DNA of 64,000 bases, from assembly GCA_963790245.1 (NCBI GenBank), contig CAWBNP010000002.1, forward strand, positions 2,170,001-2,234,000. Direction: 5' to 3'. Shown here piece after piece: positions 8,505 to 17,085 of the stretch (position 1 is the first letter of the stretch; the number at the start of each line of letters is the position of its first letter). The stretch is from JACCVG01 sp963790245 (GTDB taxonomy: Bacteria > Actinomycetota > Thermoleophilia > Solirubrobacterales > Thermoleophilaceae). The notes under the pieces are model-generated. The model was not told the DNA's origin, made no database searches, and worked only from the letters and a program-made list of their open reading frames with translations. A program made the translations under genes and the position numbers.

Positions 8505-8846
8505 TCAGGGCTTGACCTCGGCCCCCTCCTCACGCTTGAGGCGCTCGGCATCCGGATCGGTCGGCCCACCGGGGATCGGATCGCCCTTGAACTCATCTGG
8601 GTCATCGACCTTCTCGCCGTCGACGGTCACCGATCCGTCCTCGTGATGGCGAACGCCTGAGGGCCCCAGCTTCGCCTCGGGGCCGTCGTCATAGGCGTGG
8701 TCGCCCTCGGACCCACCGAAAGTCTCGTACTTCGCGCGGCCAGTCGGCCAGTCCTCGAGCTTCCCCGGCGGATCCTTCTCGAGCTCGCGCATCTCCTGCT
8801 TGGCGTCCTCGCCCGCTGCGGAGACCTGATCTGCGTCGTCGGTCAT
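8505..8846 (-). CDS. small acidic hydrophilic protein of unknown function
   Basis: 113 residues from an ATG with a strong AGGAGG about 7 nt upstream, which decides this start over a longer in-frame extension to 8930. Strongly acidic, Gly/Asp/Pro-rich and without hydrophobic segments (PPGKLEDWPTGRAKYETFGG; GSVTVDGEKVDDPDEFKG). The orderly, low-hydrophobicity sequence suggests a stress-related disordered protein. I do not recognise a family. Confidence 0.6.
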   Translation of the reverse strand: MTDDADQVSAAGEDAKQEMRELEKDPPGKLEDWPTGRAKYETFGGSEGDHAYDDGPEAKLGPSGVRHHEDGSVTVDGEKVDDPDEFKGDPIPGGPTDPDAERLKREEGAEVKP

Positions 8847-8911
8847 CACTACTCCTCCTGTTGCGATCGAAGGAGTGATCCCCGCTCGGGCGAGGATCAA
8901 ACCGTTCAGCC

Positions 8912-11296
8912 TCAGCGCTGCCCCGCACACGCCGGCCGACGGGGGTCGACCGGGAAAGTCAGATCGGCCGCGATCGCCGTCTCGAGGTACTCGTTCTCGC
9001 TCACGTCGCCTGACCCCGGCGCCAGGCGCGCCGCAACCGAGCGCAGTGACGGTCGACTCCCGTCGGCCACCCAGGGCGCCAGCGCGAGGAACTCCCGCTT
9101 GGGTCCGGCGAGCCGCCGGGTCGCCTGCTGCTGGCCGCCGACCGAGATCGATGCCGGGTCTTCGGGTAGCGCCCGGTGGTTGCCCACGTAGGTGCAGCGC
9201 GCGGGGCCTCGGGCTCCCCTCGGGGCGCGCAGCCCGCGCTGGGTAATCGCGGACTGGCCGTCGAAGGCAAGGTCGGCGAGGTTGCCGACCAGGTGCGGCG
9301 TGACGTTGTAGTCGAAGTCCACGTCACGGTCGGCGACCGCGCGCCAGGTGGAGGTCATCCACTCGAGCGGCTGCCAGGCCTGCGGCGTATCGGCTGCCCA
9401 CCGGCCGGGGTTGGCCTCGTCCTGGATCACGACGTTCGTGCGGAGGCGGTCGAGGCAGCGCATGTACCAGCGGGCCGTGTTGGTGCAGGGGTCGACGCCC
9501 CGTGGCGGCTTGGAGCCGTAGACGAACGCCGGCAGGCTGGTGGCGAATCCGAGTCGGGCGCGTGTTCCCGGTAGCCGGAAGGGCCGCAGGTTCTCGGTCG
9601 CGTCGGGCCCGGTGGCGGGGCCGTTCGTCAGCTGGATCGTCTCCTCGATCGGAGTCAGCGGAACCTTCTTGTTTCGGGCGACGACGTTTCGCAGCGGGGC
9701 GGGCCCCTCGCTGCGGACATCATCCGGCCCCCACAGGAAGACCTCGTTGTAGACCTCGGGTGAGGTCGCCACGAATGCCGTGCGCGGCCGGGGCCGAACA
9801 TCGGGGTCGGCGAACAACGCCACCTCGGCCGGATCGGAGCTCTCGCGGAACTCCGGCTGGTTGTTGGAGCCGAGGATGTAGATCCCGTAGCGCCTTGCCA
9901 TGTCGGAGAAGACCTGCATCCAGCCCCGGCCGAACGTGTCGGTTGCGGCCACGAACGCGGTGCTGACCGGACGCATTGCCGGGAAGCGCGCGCGGTACGC
10001 AGCCGCCTGCGGTCCGTAGGCGGCGGTGACCGTCGCCAGAGCACCGAGCGTCGCGCAGGGCACGCCTTGGGGCTCGCACCCGGGTCCGGCGCGTCCGCCG
10101 AAGAGGCTCCGCGTAAGCGCCCCGCGCGAGCCCGTCGCAATCGTCATCAAGCCGATGTCCTCGTTGAACGCGACCACGTTCGGCCGGTTGCGCGCCAGAT
10201 GGGGCACGACATAGCGAAGCAGCGCGCACTCGATGCGAGTGCGGAAGTCCGAGTAGCGGGCGACGTCGGAGATGTCCTGGTGAAACTGCATCGCAAAGAC
10301 TCGTGGGGCACCAGGCTCGGGTCGCAACGCCTCGATCAGCGGAGCCGAGATTGCAGGCTCCCCGGCCCGGCACGCCGCCCGCCCTGGCACCGGGGCGGGC
10401 ACAGGCCGCGGCGGAGCCGAGTGGCGCAGCCGCTTGCGCGCCATCACCGGGTCATCGCTGATCACGGCGTCTACGCCGAGCCGGGCGGCGTCTGCGACCT
10501 GAGCCGGTCGGTTGAGCGTGTAGGGGACTACGCGCTGGCCGAGCGAGTGCGCCAAGGCCACCGATTCCGGGCCGATCGGGAAGGACGGTGAGAACCAGTC
10601 GGCTTCGATCGCCGCTGCGCCCGCGGGCCCACCAGCATTGAACGCGGCCAGGGTGAGCAGCGAGGTCTCGGCACCCGGCATCAGTCGGCGGGCGGTGACC
10701 AGGTCGGGGGGCCAGAAACTCTGGAGGATCACGCGCGAGGGCGGGATCGCGCTCGCGCTCACCGTCCGCATCACCCGTCGGGCGAACGCGTCGGTCGCGT
10801 CGAAGTCGGGATCGGTCGGCGCGTTCTTGATCTCGAGATTGATGCGGGCCTCGTGCCGCCGCGCGAGGCGCAGCACCTGATCGAGCCGCGGCACCATGGC
10901 TTGCCGCGCGCGGGGCGCGCTGCGCGCAGGCAGGTCGGAGCCGGGGCTGCCGAGCACGTCGACCCTGCAGTCGCGAAGCTCGGCGAGGGTCTTGTGGGCA
11001 ACCAGGCCCTCGCAGCCGGTCACCCGCTCGAGGCGGGGGTCGTGAATCACGACCGGCACCCGATCGCGCGTGAGCTTCACGTCGAACTCCAGGACGAAGC
11101 CGCGCCGGGCCGCGTTGCGAAACGCCGGGAGGGTGCTCTCGGGATAGATCGGTTTGCCGTCGACGACGCTCCCGCCGCGATGCGCGTGAATCTCGGGGAT
11201 GGCATTCGCCGATCCGGGCAGGAGCGCGAGCAGGACGCTGGTCAGCGCGATCGTAAGTCTTCCCCTCCCCACGAACGAGAGGTTGCCAGAGATCAC
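8912..11296 (-). CDS. secreted GDPD domain fused to a nitrilase-like domain
   Basis: 794 residues with signal peptide (LTIALTSVLLALLPGSANA). Residues ~35-290 form a glycerophosphodiester phosphodiesterase barrel: HAHRGG, LEFDVKLTRDRVPVVIHD, INLEIKN and AVISDDP, with catalytic His pair and acidic metal ligands present. Residues ~330-790 follow a carbon-nitrogen hydrolase (nitrilase) plan: VVAFNEDIGL (Glu), RNKKVPLTPIEE (Lys), then a strand ending VVIQDEANPG where the family normally has Cys-Glu. The nucleophile Cys therefore appears replaced by Asp, so the second domain may be non-catalytic. Likely extracytoplasmic phospholipid head-group turnover. Confidence 0.75.
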   Translation of the reverse strand: MISGNLSFVGRGRLTIALTSVLLALLPGSANAIPEIHAHRGGSVVDGKPIYPESTLPAFRNAARRGFVLEFDVKLTRDRVPVVIHDPRLERVTGCEGLVAHKTLAELRDCRVDVLGSPGSDLPARSAPRARQAMVPRLDQVLRLARRHEARINLEIKNAPTDPDFDATDAFARRVMRTVSASAIPPSRVILQSFWPPDLVTARRLMPGAETSLLTLAAFNAGGPAGAAAIEADWFSPSFPIGPESVALAHSLGQRVVPYTLNRPAQVADAARLGVDAVISDDPVMARKRLRHSAPPRPVPAPVPGRAACRAGEPAISAPLIEALRPEPGAPRVFAMQFHQDISDVARYSDFRTRIECALLRYVVPHLARNRPNVVAFNEDIGLMTIATGSRGALTRSLFGGRAGPGCEPQGVPCATLGALATVTAAYGPQAAAYRARFPAMRPVSTAFVAATDTFGRGWMQVFSDMARRYGIYILGSNNQPEFRESSDPAEVALFADPDVRPRPRTAFVATSPEVYNEVFLWGPDDVRSEGPAPLRNVVARNKKVPLTPIEETIQLTNGPATGPDATENLRPFRLPGTRARLGFATSLPAFVYGSKPPRGVDPCTNTARWYMRCLDRLRTNVVIQDEANPGRWAADTPQAWQPLEWMTSTWRAVADRDVDFDYNVTPHLVGNLADLAFDGQSAITQRGLRAPRGARGPARCTYVGNHRALPEDPASISVGGQQQATRRLAGPKREFLALAPWVADGSRPSLRSVAARLAPGSGDVSENEYLETAIAADLTFPVDPRRPACAGQR

Positions 11297-11310
11297 CGCT
11301 TCCGCACCGC

Positions 11311-11727
11311 TCAGCTCGGCAGGTCCTCCGGCAGCGGCACTTCCTGCGGCGGTGCCCCCTCGGTCGCCTCCCAGTCGGTGTAGGCCACTCCGTCCCGGCC
11401 CTGGTGCGCCTCCGCGCCACCGAGCGCGAGCACGACGACCTTGGCCCGCCCGGCGTTGACCAGCTGCCGCCGCAGCTCCGGTCCGACGCGGATCAGCTCG
11501 CCGGACTCGACGAGGTGCTCTTCACCCTCGACAAGGAGCGTCAGGACGCCTTCGAGAACCAGGTAGACCTCTTCCTGGCGCTCGTGACTGTGGATCCGGC
11601 CGCGCTGTCCCGGCGAGAGCGCCATCTGGTTGATGCCGAAACTGCTGACGCCGAGCTCGCGTCGCAGTGCTGAGAACCGCTCATCTGAGTCGGGATCGAG
11701 CCGTGCGCGGGAGATTCCGGTTTCCAT
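11311..11727 (-). CDS. cupin-fold protein
   Basis: 138 residues with one conserved beta-barrel. Cupin motif 1 is RGRIHSHERQEEVYLVLEG (two His and a Glu for metal) and motif 2 is ELIRVGPELRRQLVNAG, where the usual metal-binding His is Arg. The reduced second motif leaves its catalytic status open; it may be a sugar or small-ligand binding cupin. It is adjacent to and in the same orientation as the GDPD-nitrilase gene (14-bp gap), so the two may be co-transcribed. Confidence 0.75.
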   Translation of the reverse strand: METGISRARLDPDSDERFSALRRELGVSSFGINQMALSPGQRGRIHSHERQEEVYLVLEGVLTLLVEGEEHLVESGELIRVGPELRRQLVNAGRAKVVVLALGGAEAHQGRDGVAYTDWEATEGAPPQEVPLPEDLPS

Positions 11728-11765
11728 CGGCCAGATCCTACGGCCCGGCCGCTAGGTCTGGAAAC

Positions 11766-12617
11766 ATGGGCGCGATGCCCGCCCCGCCCGGCCCTGAGCT
11801 GCCGATCGCCGTCTTCGATTCCGGCATCGGGGGGCTGACCGTCCTGCACGAGTGCCTCGTCTCGCTCCCGCACGAGGACTTCGTCTACCTCGGCGACACC
11901 GCCCGCTTCCCGTATGGAAACCGCGAGAGCGAGGAGTTGATCGACTTCGCCCGCGAGCTGTCCGACAAGCTGCTCGAGCGCGGAGCGAAGCTGCTCGTGG
12001 TCGCATGCAACTCAGCGACCGCCGCGGCCCGCGAGACGCTCGAGCGGGAGCTAGACGGCCGGGTCGATCTGGTGACGGTCGTCGGCCCTGAGGCGCGGCT
12101 GGCCGCCGCCGCCAGCACCAATCGTCGCGTCGGTTTGCTCGCGACCGCCGCGACCGTCGCGAGTGGCGCCTACACGCGCGGTCTCTCCGCTGTCGCGCCT
12201 GACATCGCGCTGCACGCCGTCCCCTGCCCGGAACTGGCGCCGCTGATCCAGGCGGGCGGCGAGATCGACGAGCGGATCGTCGACTGCGTCGAGCACGCCT
12301 GCGCACCGCTCAAGGCCGCCGAGGTCGACACCGTGATCCTCGGCTGCACCCACTATCCGATGGTTCGTCCGGTGATCCAGCGCGCGCTCGGTCGCGGCGT
12401 GCAAGTCGTCAGCTCTGGGGAGGCGATCGCCGAGGAGATCGCCGCTGCGCTCGCGGCCTCGGGACTCGACGCGGAGCCAAGTCGCCGCGGCAGTTACGAG
12501 TTTCTCTGCTCGGGCGATCCTGCCGAGTTCCAGGAGCTCGGCCGGCGGTTCCTGCAGCTCCCGATCGCCGAGGTCACGCGCGTCGCGGTCGCCCAACCGC
12601 GTACGGTTGCCCCATGA
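11766..12617 (+). CDS. murI: glutamate racemase
   Basis: Makes D-glutamate for peptidoglycan. The start motif is FDSGIGGLTVL. The two catalytic cysteines are in VVACNSATAA and ILGCTHYPM, with substrate-binding YLGDTARFPYG. The ATG at 11766 gives a normal ~283-residue protein; the frame extends upstream, but that part overlaps the divergent cupin gene. Its stop overlaps the rph start as ATGA, implying translational coupling. The gene order murI-rph-rdgB is common in actinobacteria. Confidence 0.95.
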   Translation: MGAMPAPPGPELPIAVFDSGIGGLTVLHECLVSLPHEDFVYLGDTARFPYGNRESEELIDFARELSDKLLERGAKLLVVACNSATAAARETLERELDGRVDLVTVVGPEARLAAAASTNRRVGLLATAATVASGAYTRGLSAVAPDIALHAVPCPELAPLIQAGGEIDERIVDCVEHACAPLKAAEVDTVILGCTHYPMVRPVIQRALGRGVQVVSSGEAIAEEIAAALAASGLDAEPSRRGSYEFLCSGDPAEFQELGRRFLQLPIAEVTRVAVAQPRTVAP

Positions 12618-13345
12618 GACACGACGGACGACGCGACGACCAGCTGCGGCCGGTCCTGATCGAGCCCGGGTTCGTTCGCACGGCGACGGGGTCCGCGCTG
12701 ATCTCGGCCGGCGGGACGCGGGTCATCTGCACCGCTTCGGCGGTCGAGGGCGTCCCGCGCTGGATGAACGGCAGCGGACGTGGCTGGGTGACCGCGGAGT
12801 ACGGGATGCTGCCCGCCTCGACCGGCGATCGCAAGCAGCGCGATGTCAGCAAGGGCCGCCCCGACGGCCGCACGGTCGAGATCCAGCGGTTGATCGGCCG
12901 CGCGCTGCGCGGGGTGATCGATTTCGAGGCGCTCGGTGAGCGGACGGTCTGGATCGACTGCGACGTGCTCGAGGCCGACGGCGGCACGCGCTGCGCCGCG
13001 ATCACCGGCGGCTACGTCGCGCTCCAGCTCGCCCTGCAAAAGCTGATCGACGACGGGGCGCTCGAGTCTCTCCCGTTGAACCAGTCGATCGCCGCGGTCT
13101 CCTGCGGGGTGGTCGACGGTGTTCCGGTGCTCGACCTCGACTACCCGGAAGACTCCAGCGCGGAAGTCGACATGAACGTCGTGATGACCGGCGACGACGG
13201 TCTCGTCGAGGTCCAGGCGACGGCCGAGCGGACCCCGCTCTCGCGCGCCTCACTCGATGCGATGCTCGAGCTCGCGGCCGGCGGAATCGCCGAGCTCCGG
13301 GCTGTGCAGGCCGCCGCGACCGGCGGGCTCCCGACCACCGACTGA
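12614..13345 (+). CDS. rph: ribonuclease PH
   Basis: 3'-5' exoribonuclease that trims tRNA 3' ends using phosphate. The 243 residues contain family blocks RHDGRRDDQLRPVLIEPGF, GSALISAGGTRVICTASAVE, the RGWVTAEYGMLPAST segment, the long ISKGRPDGR-type basic loop (VSKGRPDGRTVEIQRLIGRA) and the LDLDYPEDSSAEVDMNVVMT phosphate-site region. Intact, with a 4-bp overlap with murI and a 4-bp gap to rdgB. Confidence 0.95.
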   Translation: MRHDGRRDDQLRPVLIEPGFVRTATGSALISAGGTRVICTASAVEGVPRWMNGSGRGWVTAEYGMLPASTGDRKQRDVSKGRPDGRTVEIQRLIGRALRGVIDFEALGERTVWIDCDVLEADGGTRCAAITGGYVALQLALQKLIDDGALESLPLNQSIAAVSCGVVDGVPVLDLDYPEDSSAEVDMNVVMTGDDGLVEVQATAERTPLSRASLDAMLELAAGGIAELRAVQAAATGGLPTTD

Positions 13346-13349
13346 CCCG

Positions 13350-13925
13350 ATGGAGCTCGTCCTGGCCTCCCGCAACGCGCACAAGCTGCGCGAGTTCGAG
13401 CGGCTGTTGCCCGGGCATCGCATCCTCCCGCTGCCCGAGGACGTGGGGCTTCCGCCGGAGACCGGTTCCTCGTTCATCGCCAACGCGCGGATCAAGGCGC
13501 TCGCCGCGGTCGCCGATACCCGGACGCCGGTGCTCGCCGATGACTCGGGTATCGAAGCGCGAGCCCTACACGGTGCACCGGGGATCCGCTCGGCCCGCTT
13601 CGCCGGTGAGCGCGCGACCGACGAGCAGAACCTGATGAAGCTGATCGCGGAGCTCGAGGGTCAGCCGGACCGCGCCGTGGCGCTACGTCTGCGCGATCGT
13701 CTTCGTGCTCCATCCCGGCGCGGAGCCGACCGTCGTCGAGGAGCGCTGCGAAGGAACGCTCGCGACCGTCCCCGTCGGCGAGGGGCGGATTTGGCTATGA
13801 CCCGGCGTTCATCCCGGTCGAAGGCGCGGATGATCGCTCGATGGCGCAGCTCTCCGACGCCGAGAAGGATGCGATCAGCCATCGCGGGCGGGCCGCGCGG
13901 GCGTTAGCGGCGCTGCTCGATGGCC
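13350..13925 (+). CDS. rdgB: XTP/dITP diphosphatase (frame-disrupted)
   Basis: Hydrolyses non-canonical purine nucleoside triphosphates (XTP, dITP). N-terminal LVLASRNAHKLREFERLLPG and the TPVLADDSGIEARALHGAPG segment are diagnostic. From about 13680 the frame breaks twice. Removing a G near 13680 and a C near 13786 restores RYVCAIVFVLHPGAEP and the invariant GEGGFGYDPAFIP, then SHRGRAARAL at the C terminus. The real stop cannot be placed exactly because it meets the next gene's ATG. The single-base gains look like sequence errors. Confidence 0.85.
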
Positions 13926-14938
13926 CGTCTGCGAGCACGGATTTCGGCTGTGCTCGAGCGTCCTGCCGATGCGATCGGCCCCCATGCGCAGGTGCCGCGC
14001 AAGGACCGCGCGGCACTGGTGTCGATCGCCTCCAACGCGACCCTGATCGTGCTCAAGCTGTTCGCCGGCGCGCTCACCGGATCGATCGCGATCATCACCG
14101 AGGCGATCCACTCCGCGATCGACCTGATGGCGTCGGTGGTCGCCTACTTCTCGGTCCGCAAGGCCGACGAGCCGGCCGACGACTCCCACCTCTACGGCCA
14201 CGAGAAGGCCGAGAACGTCGCGGCCGGGATCGAGGGGATGCTGATCCTGGTCGGCGCCGGAGTCATCGTCTACGAGTCGGCTCGCAGGCTGTTCGATCCG
14301 CAGCCGCTGGATCGCTCGGGGTCGGCCTCGGCGTCGTCGCCTTCTCGATGGTCACCAACGTCGTGCGTCTCGACCTACCTCTATCGCCGCGCCCGCCAGA
14401 CCGACTCGGCAGCGCTCGAGGCCGACGCCGCCCACCTGCGGACCGATGCGATGACCTCGGCCGGCGTGCTGCTCGGCCTCGTCGCTCGTCGGAGCTGACC
14501 GGCGACCCGATCGTTCGACCCGATCATGGCGCTGCTCGTCGCCGTGGCGATCGTGATCGCGGGCGTCCGGATCCTCAACCGCTCCTCGCGCGTGCTGATG
14601 GACGAGGCGCTGCCCGCCGACGAGCTCGAGGCCATCACGCGCGGCGCTCGAAGGGCATCCGGCGCCCGAGGTCGCGGGGTTCCACAAGCTCCGCACGCGC
14701 CGAGCCGGGAGCCGCCGCTACGTCGATCTCCACGTCCAGTTCGACTCCGGCACCTCGCTCGAGCGGGCGCACGAGCTCAGCCACGAGCTTGCAGGCGGCG
14801 ATCGGCGAGCAGGTGCCCGGCGCGGACGTGCTGATCCACCTCGAGCCCGCCCGCGATCCCGCGAACGCCCGTCAGGCGAAGGTTGATCGCGGCCGCGATG
14901 CCCGACGGCGAGCAGCACGCCGGCGTACCCGTAAGTAG
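13920..14938 (+). CDS. cation diffusion facilitator (CDF) transporter (frame-disrupted)
   Basis: Divalent metal/proton antiporter of the CDF family. ALVSIASNATLIVLKLFAG begins helix 1. The metal-site helix pair is visible as EAIHSAIDLMASVVAYFSVR and, later, AHLRTDAMTSAGVLLGLVAV. HLYGHEKAENVAAGIEGM is the conserved loop. The C-terminal cytoplasmic domain includes VDLHVQFDSGTSLERAHELS. At least six frame breaks (around 14315, 14370, 14487, 14491, 14513, 14643, 14790) are repaired mostly by deleting one base each. Last residues uncertain, because the small opposite-strand gene overlaps. Confidence 0.8.
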
Positions 14939-15015
14939 TCGTCGATCAGCAGCAGGGCCGCCGCGATCAGGCAGAGGATCGTGACGGTCAGCCAGGAGAT
15001 CTGGGCGAGTGACAC
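14872..15015 (-). CDS. 46-residue two-helix membrane protein (frame-disrupted)
   Basis: A GTG at 15015 starts VSLAQISWLTVTILCLIAAA, the first membrane helix. Removing exactly three single bases (a C after the TTA codon, a C after GGG and a C before TGA on this strand) gives a second helix YAGVLLAVGIAAAIN and a stop after 46 residues. The span of 144 nt minus 3 equals the expected 141. Function unknown. It shares its 5' region with the divergent Roadblock-like gene. Confidence 0.55.
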   Translation of the reverse strand: MSLAQISWLTVTILCLIAAALLLIDDYLRVRRRAARRRASRPRSTFA

Positions 15016-15399
15016 GTCGCTATTCTGACCCGATCGCCGCCACGGATGCCCTGAACCGGTTGTGCGACCAGTCTGCAGACGTTCGCGCAGCTGTGATGAT
15101 CGACTCGGATGGCCGTCTGCTGGGCCACGCCGGACGACTGCTTCAGGCGCAGCTGCGAGCGCCTTGGAGGCTCGCCAGGGAGCTGATGGCACAGGCCGCT
15201 GGCGCTCGCGGCCGCCAAGCACGACATCGGACTCTCCCAGGTCGAGCTCTCGACCGCCGCGGGGATGGTCTTCGCGCTGCGCGAGGCGGGACTCGGCTCG
15301 GTGATCGCGACGGTCGCCGAGCGCCAGGCGCTGCCCGCCCTGGTCTTCACCGATATGCGCTACACCGAAGCCCGGCTGCTCGAGGAAACGCGCTCATGA
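15009..15399 (+). CDS. Roadblock/LC7-like small protein (frame-disrupted)
   Basis: A ~125-residue protein appears once about five single-base gains are removed: ALNRLCDQSADVRAAVMIDS, DGRLLGHA, then ALAAAKHDIGLSQVELSTAA, GMVFALREAGLGSVIATVAE and RQALPALVFTDMRYTEARLL. The strand order and the 'DSDGRLL' loop resemble Roadblock/LC7 domains, which in bacteria often work with small Ras-like GTPases. No GTPase gene is nearby, so this is a fold-level call. Its TGA overlaps the next ATG (ATGA). Confidence 0.5.
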
Positions 15400-15694
15400 G
15401 ACCCCGCCGGATCCTCAGCCGGCTGGCGGCGGCCGCACTGAGGGGTGGTCGCGCTGAGCGAGCGTCGAGCACGAGGCCCGCGCACCAACGGCATCGCCGA
15501 GGGTGTCGCCGCCGCGGTGCGACGCCGCCAGCGCGACCGCGGACCGCGCGTCACTGCTCTACGACGCGATCGGGCACTCGCGCTCGATCGCTCCTTCGGC
15601 GCCCGGCTATGACGAGTTGCTCGCCCTCGCGGACCGGATGATCGGCGGAGCTGCCGGCCGAAGCCGCGCCGGCGCCGAGGAGCGACTGCCTTGA
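15396..15694 (+). CDS. small hypothetical protein starting MRPRRILSRL (frame-disrupted)
   Basis: Starts on the ATGA overlap with the preceding gene. Reading across frame breaks gives MRPRRILSRLAAAAL, then TNGIAEGVAAAV, DAASATADRASLLYDAIGHS and APGYDELLALADRMIGG, about 90-95 residues, helical and without known family. Its first codons (ATGAGACCCCGCCGGATCCT) belong to the dispersed element also seen at 38055 and 58139. The end overlaps the TTG start of tldD. Confidence 0.45.
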
Positions 15695-17085
15695 TCGATC
15701 CGCGAGCTCGCCGAGCGCGTGCTCGCGCGCGCGCTCGGCACGCGGCGGAGACTTCGCCGAGCTGTATGCCGGAGCACCGGACGGGCTTCGCGCTGTCGCT
15801 CGATGACGGAAGCGTCGAGCGAGGCTCAGACTGGCGCGGAGCACGGCGCTTCGGTGCGTCTGGTGGCGGGCGACGCCAGCTACTTCGGCCACGTCGACGG
15901 GCTCGCCGAGGCCGATCTGCTGCGCGTCGCCGAGTCGGTCGCCGGGGCGCTCTCGCGCGGGGTCGCGCGACCGCGCCGGCCCTGCAAGCGCGTGTCAGCC
16001 AGCGGTGGCCCACCCGATCGACGATCCGCCCCGAGGAGGTCGAGTCCGAGCGCAAGGCCGAGCTCCTGCGGCCTGCGACGAACGCGCCCGCTCGCGGGTC
16101 CGATGCGGTCCGCCAGGTCAGCGCCAGCTACGTCGAGTCGCGCCGCCGGTCGAGGTCTTCAACTCGGACGGCGTCGCGGCGAGCGACGATCGCACCCGCG
16201 TGCGACTCGGCGTCCAGGTGGTCGCCGGCCGCGACGACCGCGTCGAGACCGGGCACGCGACACTCGCGGCGGCCACGCGGGCTTCGAGCTGCTCGACGGG
16301 CGATCCGGCGCGCGTCGGCCGAGGCGGCGGCCCGCAAGGCGCTCACGATGCTCGACGCCGTCGATGCGCCCGACCGGGCGCATGCCGGTCGTGGTCGGCA
16401 ACGGCTTCGGCGGGGTCCTGCTGCACGAGGCGGTCGGGCACGGCCTCGAGTCCGACGCCGTACAGAAGCGCGCGAGCGTCTACGCCGGCCGGCTCGGGGA
16501 CCAGCTCGCCGAGCCGTTCGTCAACGCCTACGACGACGGCAGCCGCGGAAGACGCCTGGGGCAGCGACGGCATCGACGACGAGGGCACGCCGACCCAGCC
16601 GACGCAGATCCTCGAGGACGGCCGGCTGACTGTCCTACCTCTACGACCTCGTCCGCGCGCGCAAGGACGGCGTCGCCTCGACCGGCAACGGCCGCCGCGA
16701 GTCGTTCCGCCATCTGCCCGTCCCGCGGATGACGAACACCTTCTTCGCCCCCGGTGACGCGACCCCCGAGGAGCTGATCGCCGGTCGTCGAGCGCGGCTT
16801 CTACGCGGTGTCCTTCGGCGGCGGCCAGGTCGAGCCCGCAACCGGCGACTTCGTCTTCGGCGTCTCCGAGGGCTACCTGATCGAGGACGGCAAGGTCACG
16901 GCGCCGGTCCGCGGCGCCACGCTGATCGGCAACGGGATCGACGCGCTGGCCGCGATCGACGGCATCGCGGGCGACCTGGCAGATCGCGACCGGCTACTGC
17001 GGCAAGGGCGGCCAGCAGGTCGCCGGCCGGCGTCGGCCAGCCCCACGTCCGCATACGCGCGCTCACGGTGGGCGGCACGGCGTGA
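15691..17085 (+). CDS. tldD: TldD-family metalloprotease (frame-disrupted)
   Basis: TldD pairs with PmbA/TldE as a heterodimeric zinc protease that trims modified peptides and unfolded substrates. After frame repair the zinc motif is clear: VLLHEAVGHGLESDAV (HExxxH), followed by PTQPTQILEDGRL, RKDGVASTGNGRRESFRHLP, RMTNTFFAPGDATPEELIAG and FGVSEGYLIEDGKVTAPVRG, ending VGQPHVRIRALTVGG. More than ten single-base gains break the gene between 15700 and 17030. A TTG at 15691 is the likely start. The stop overlaps the GTG of pmbA. Confidence 0.85.
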
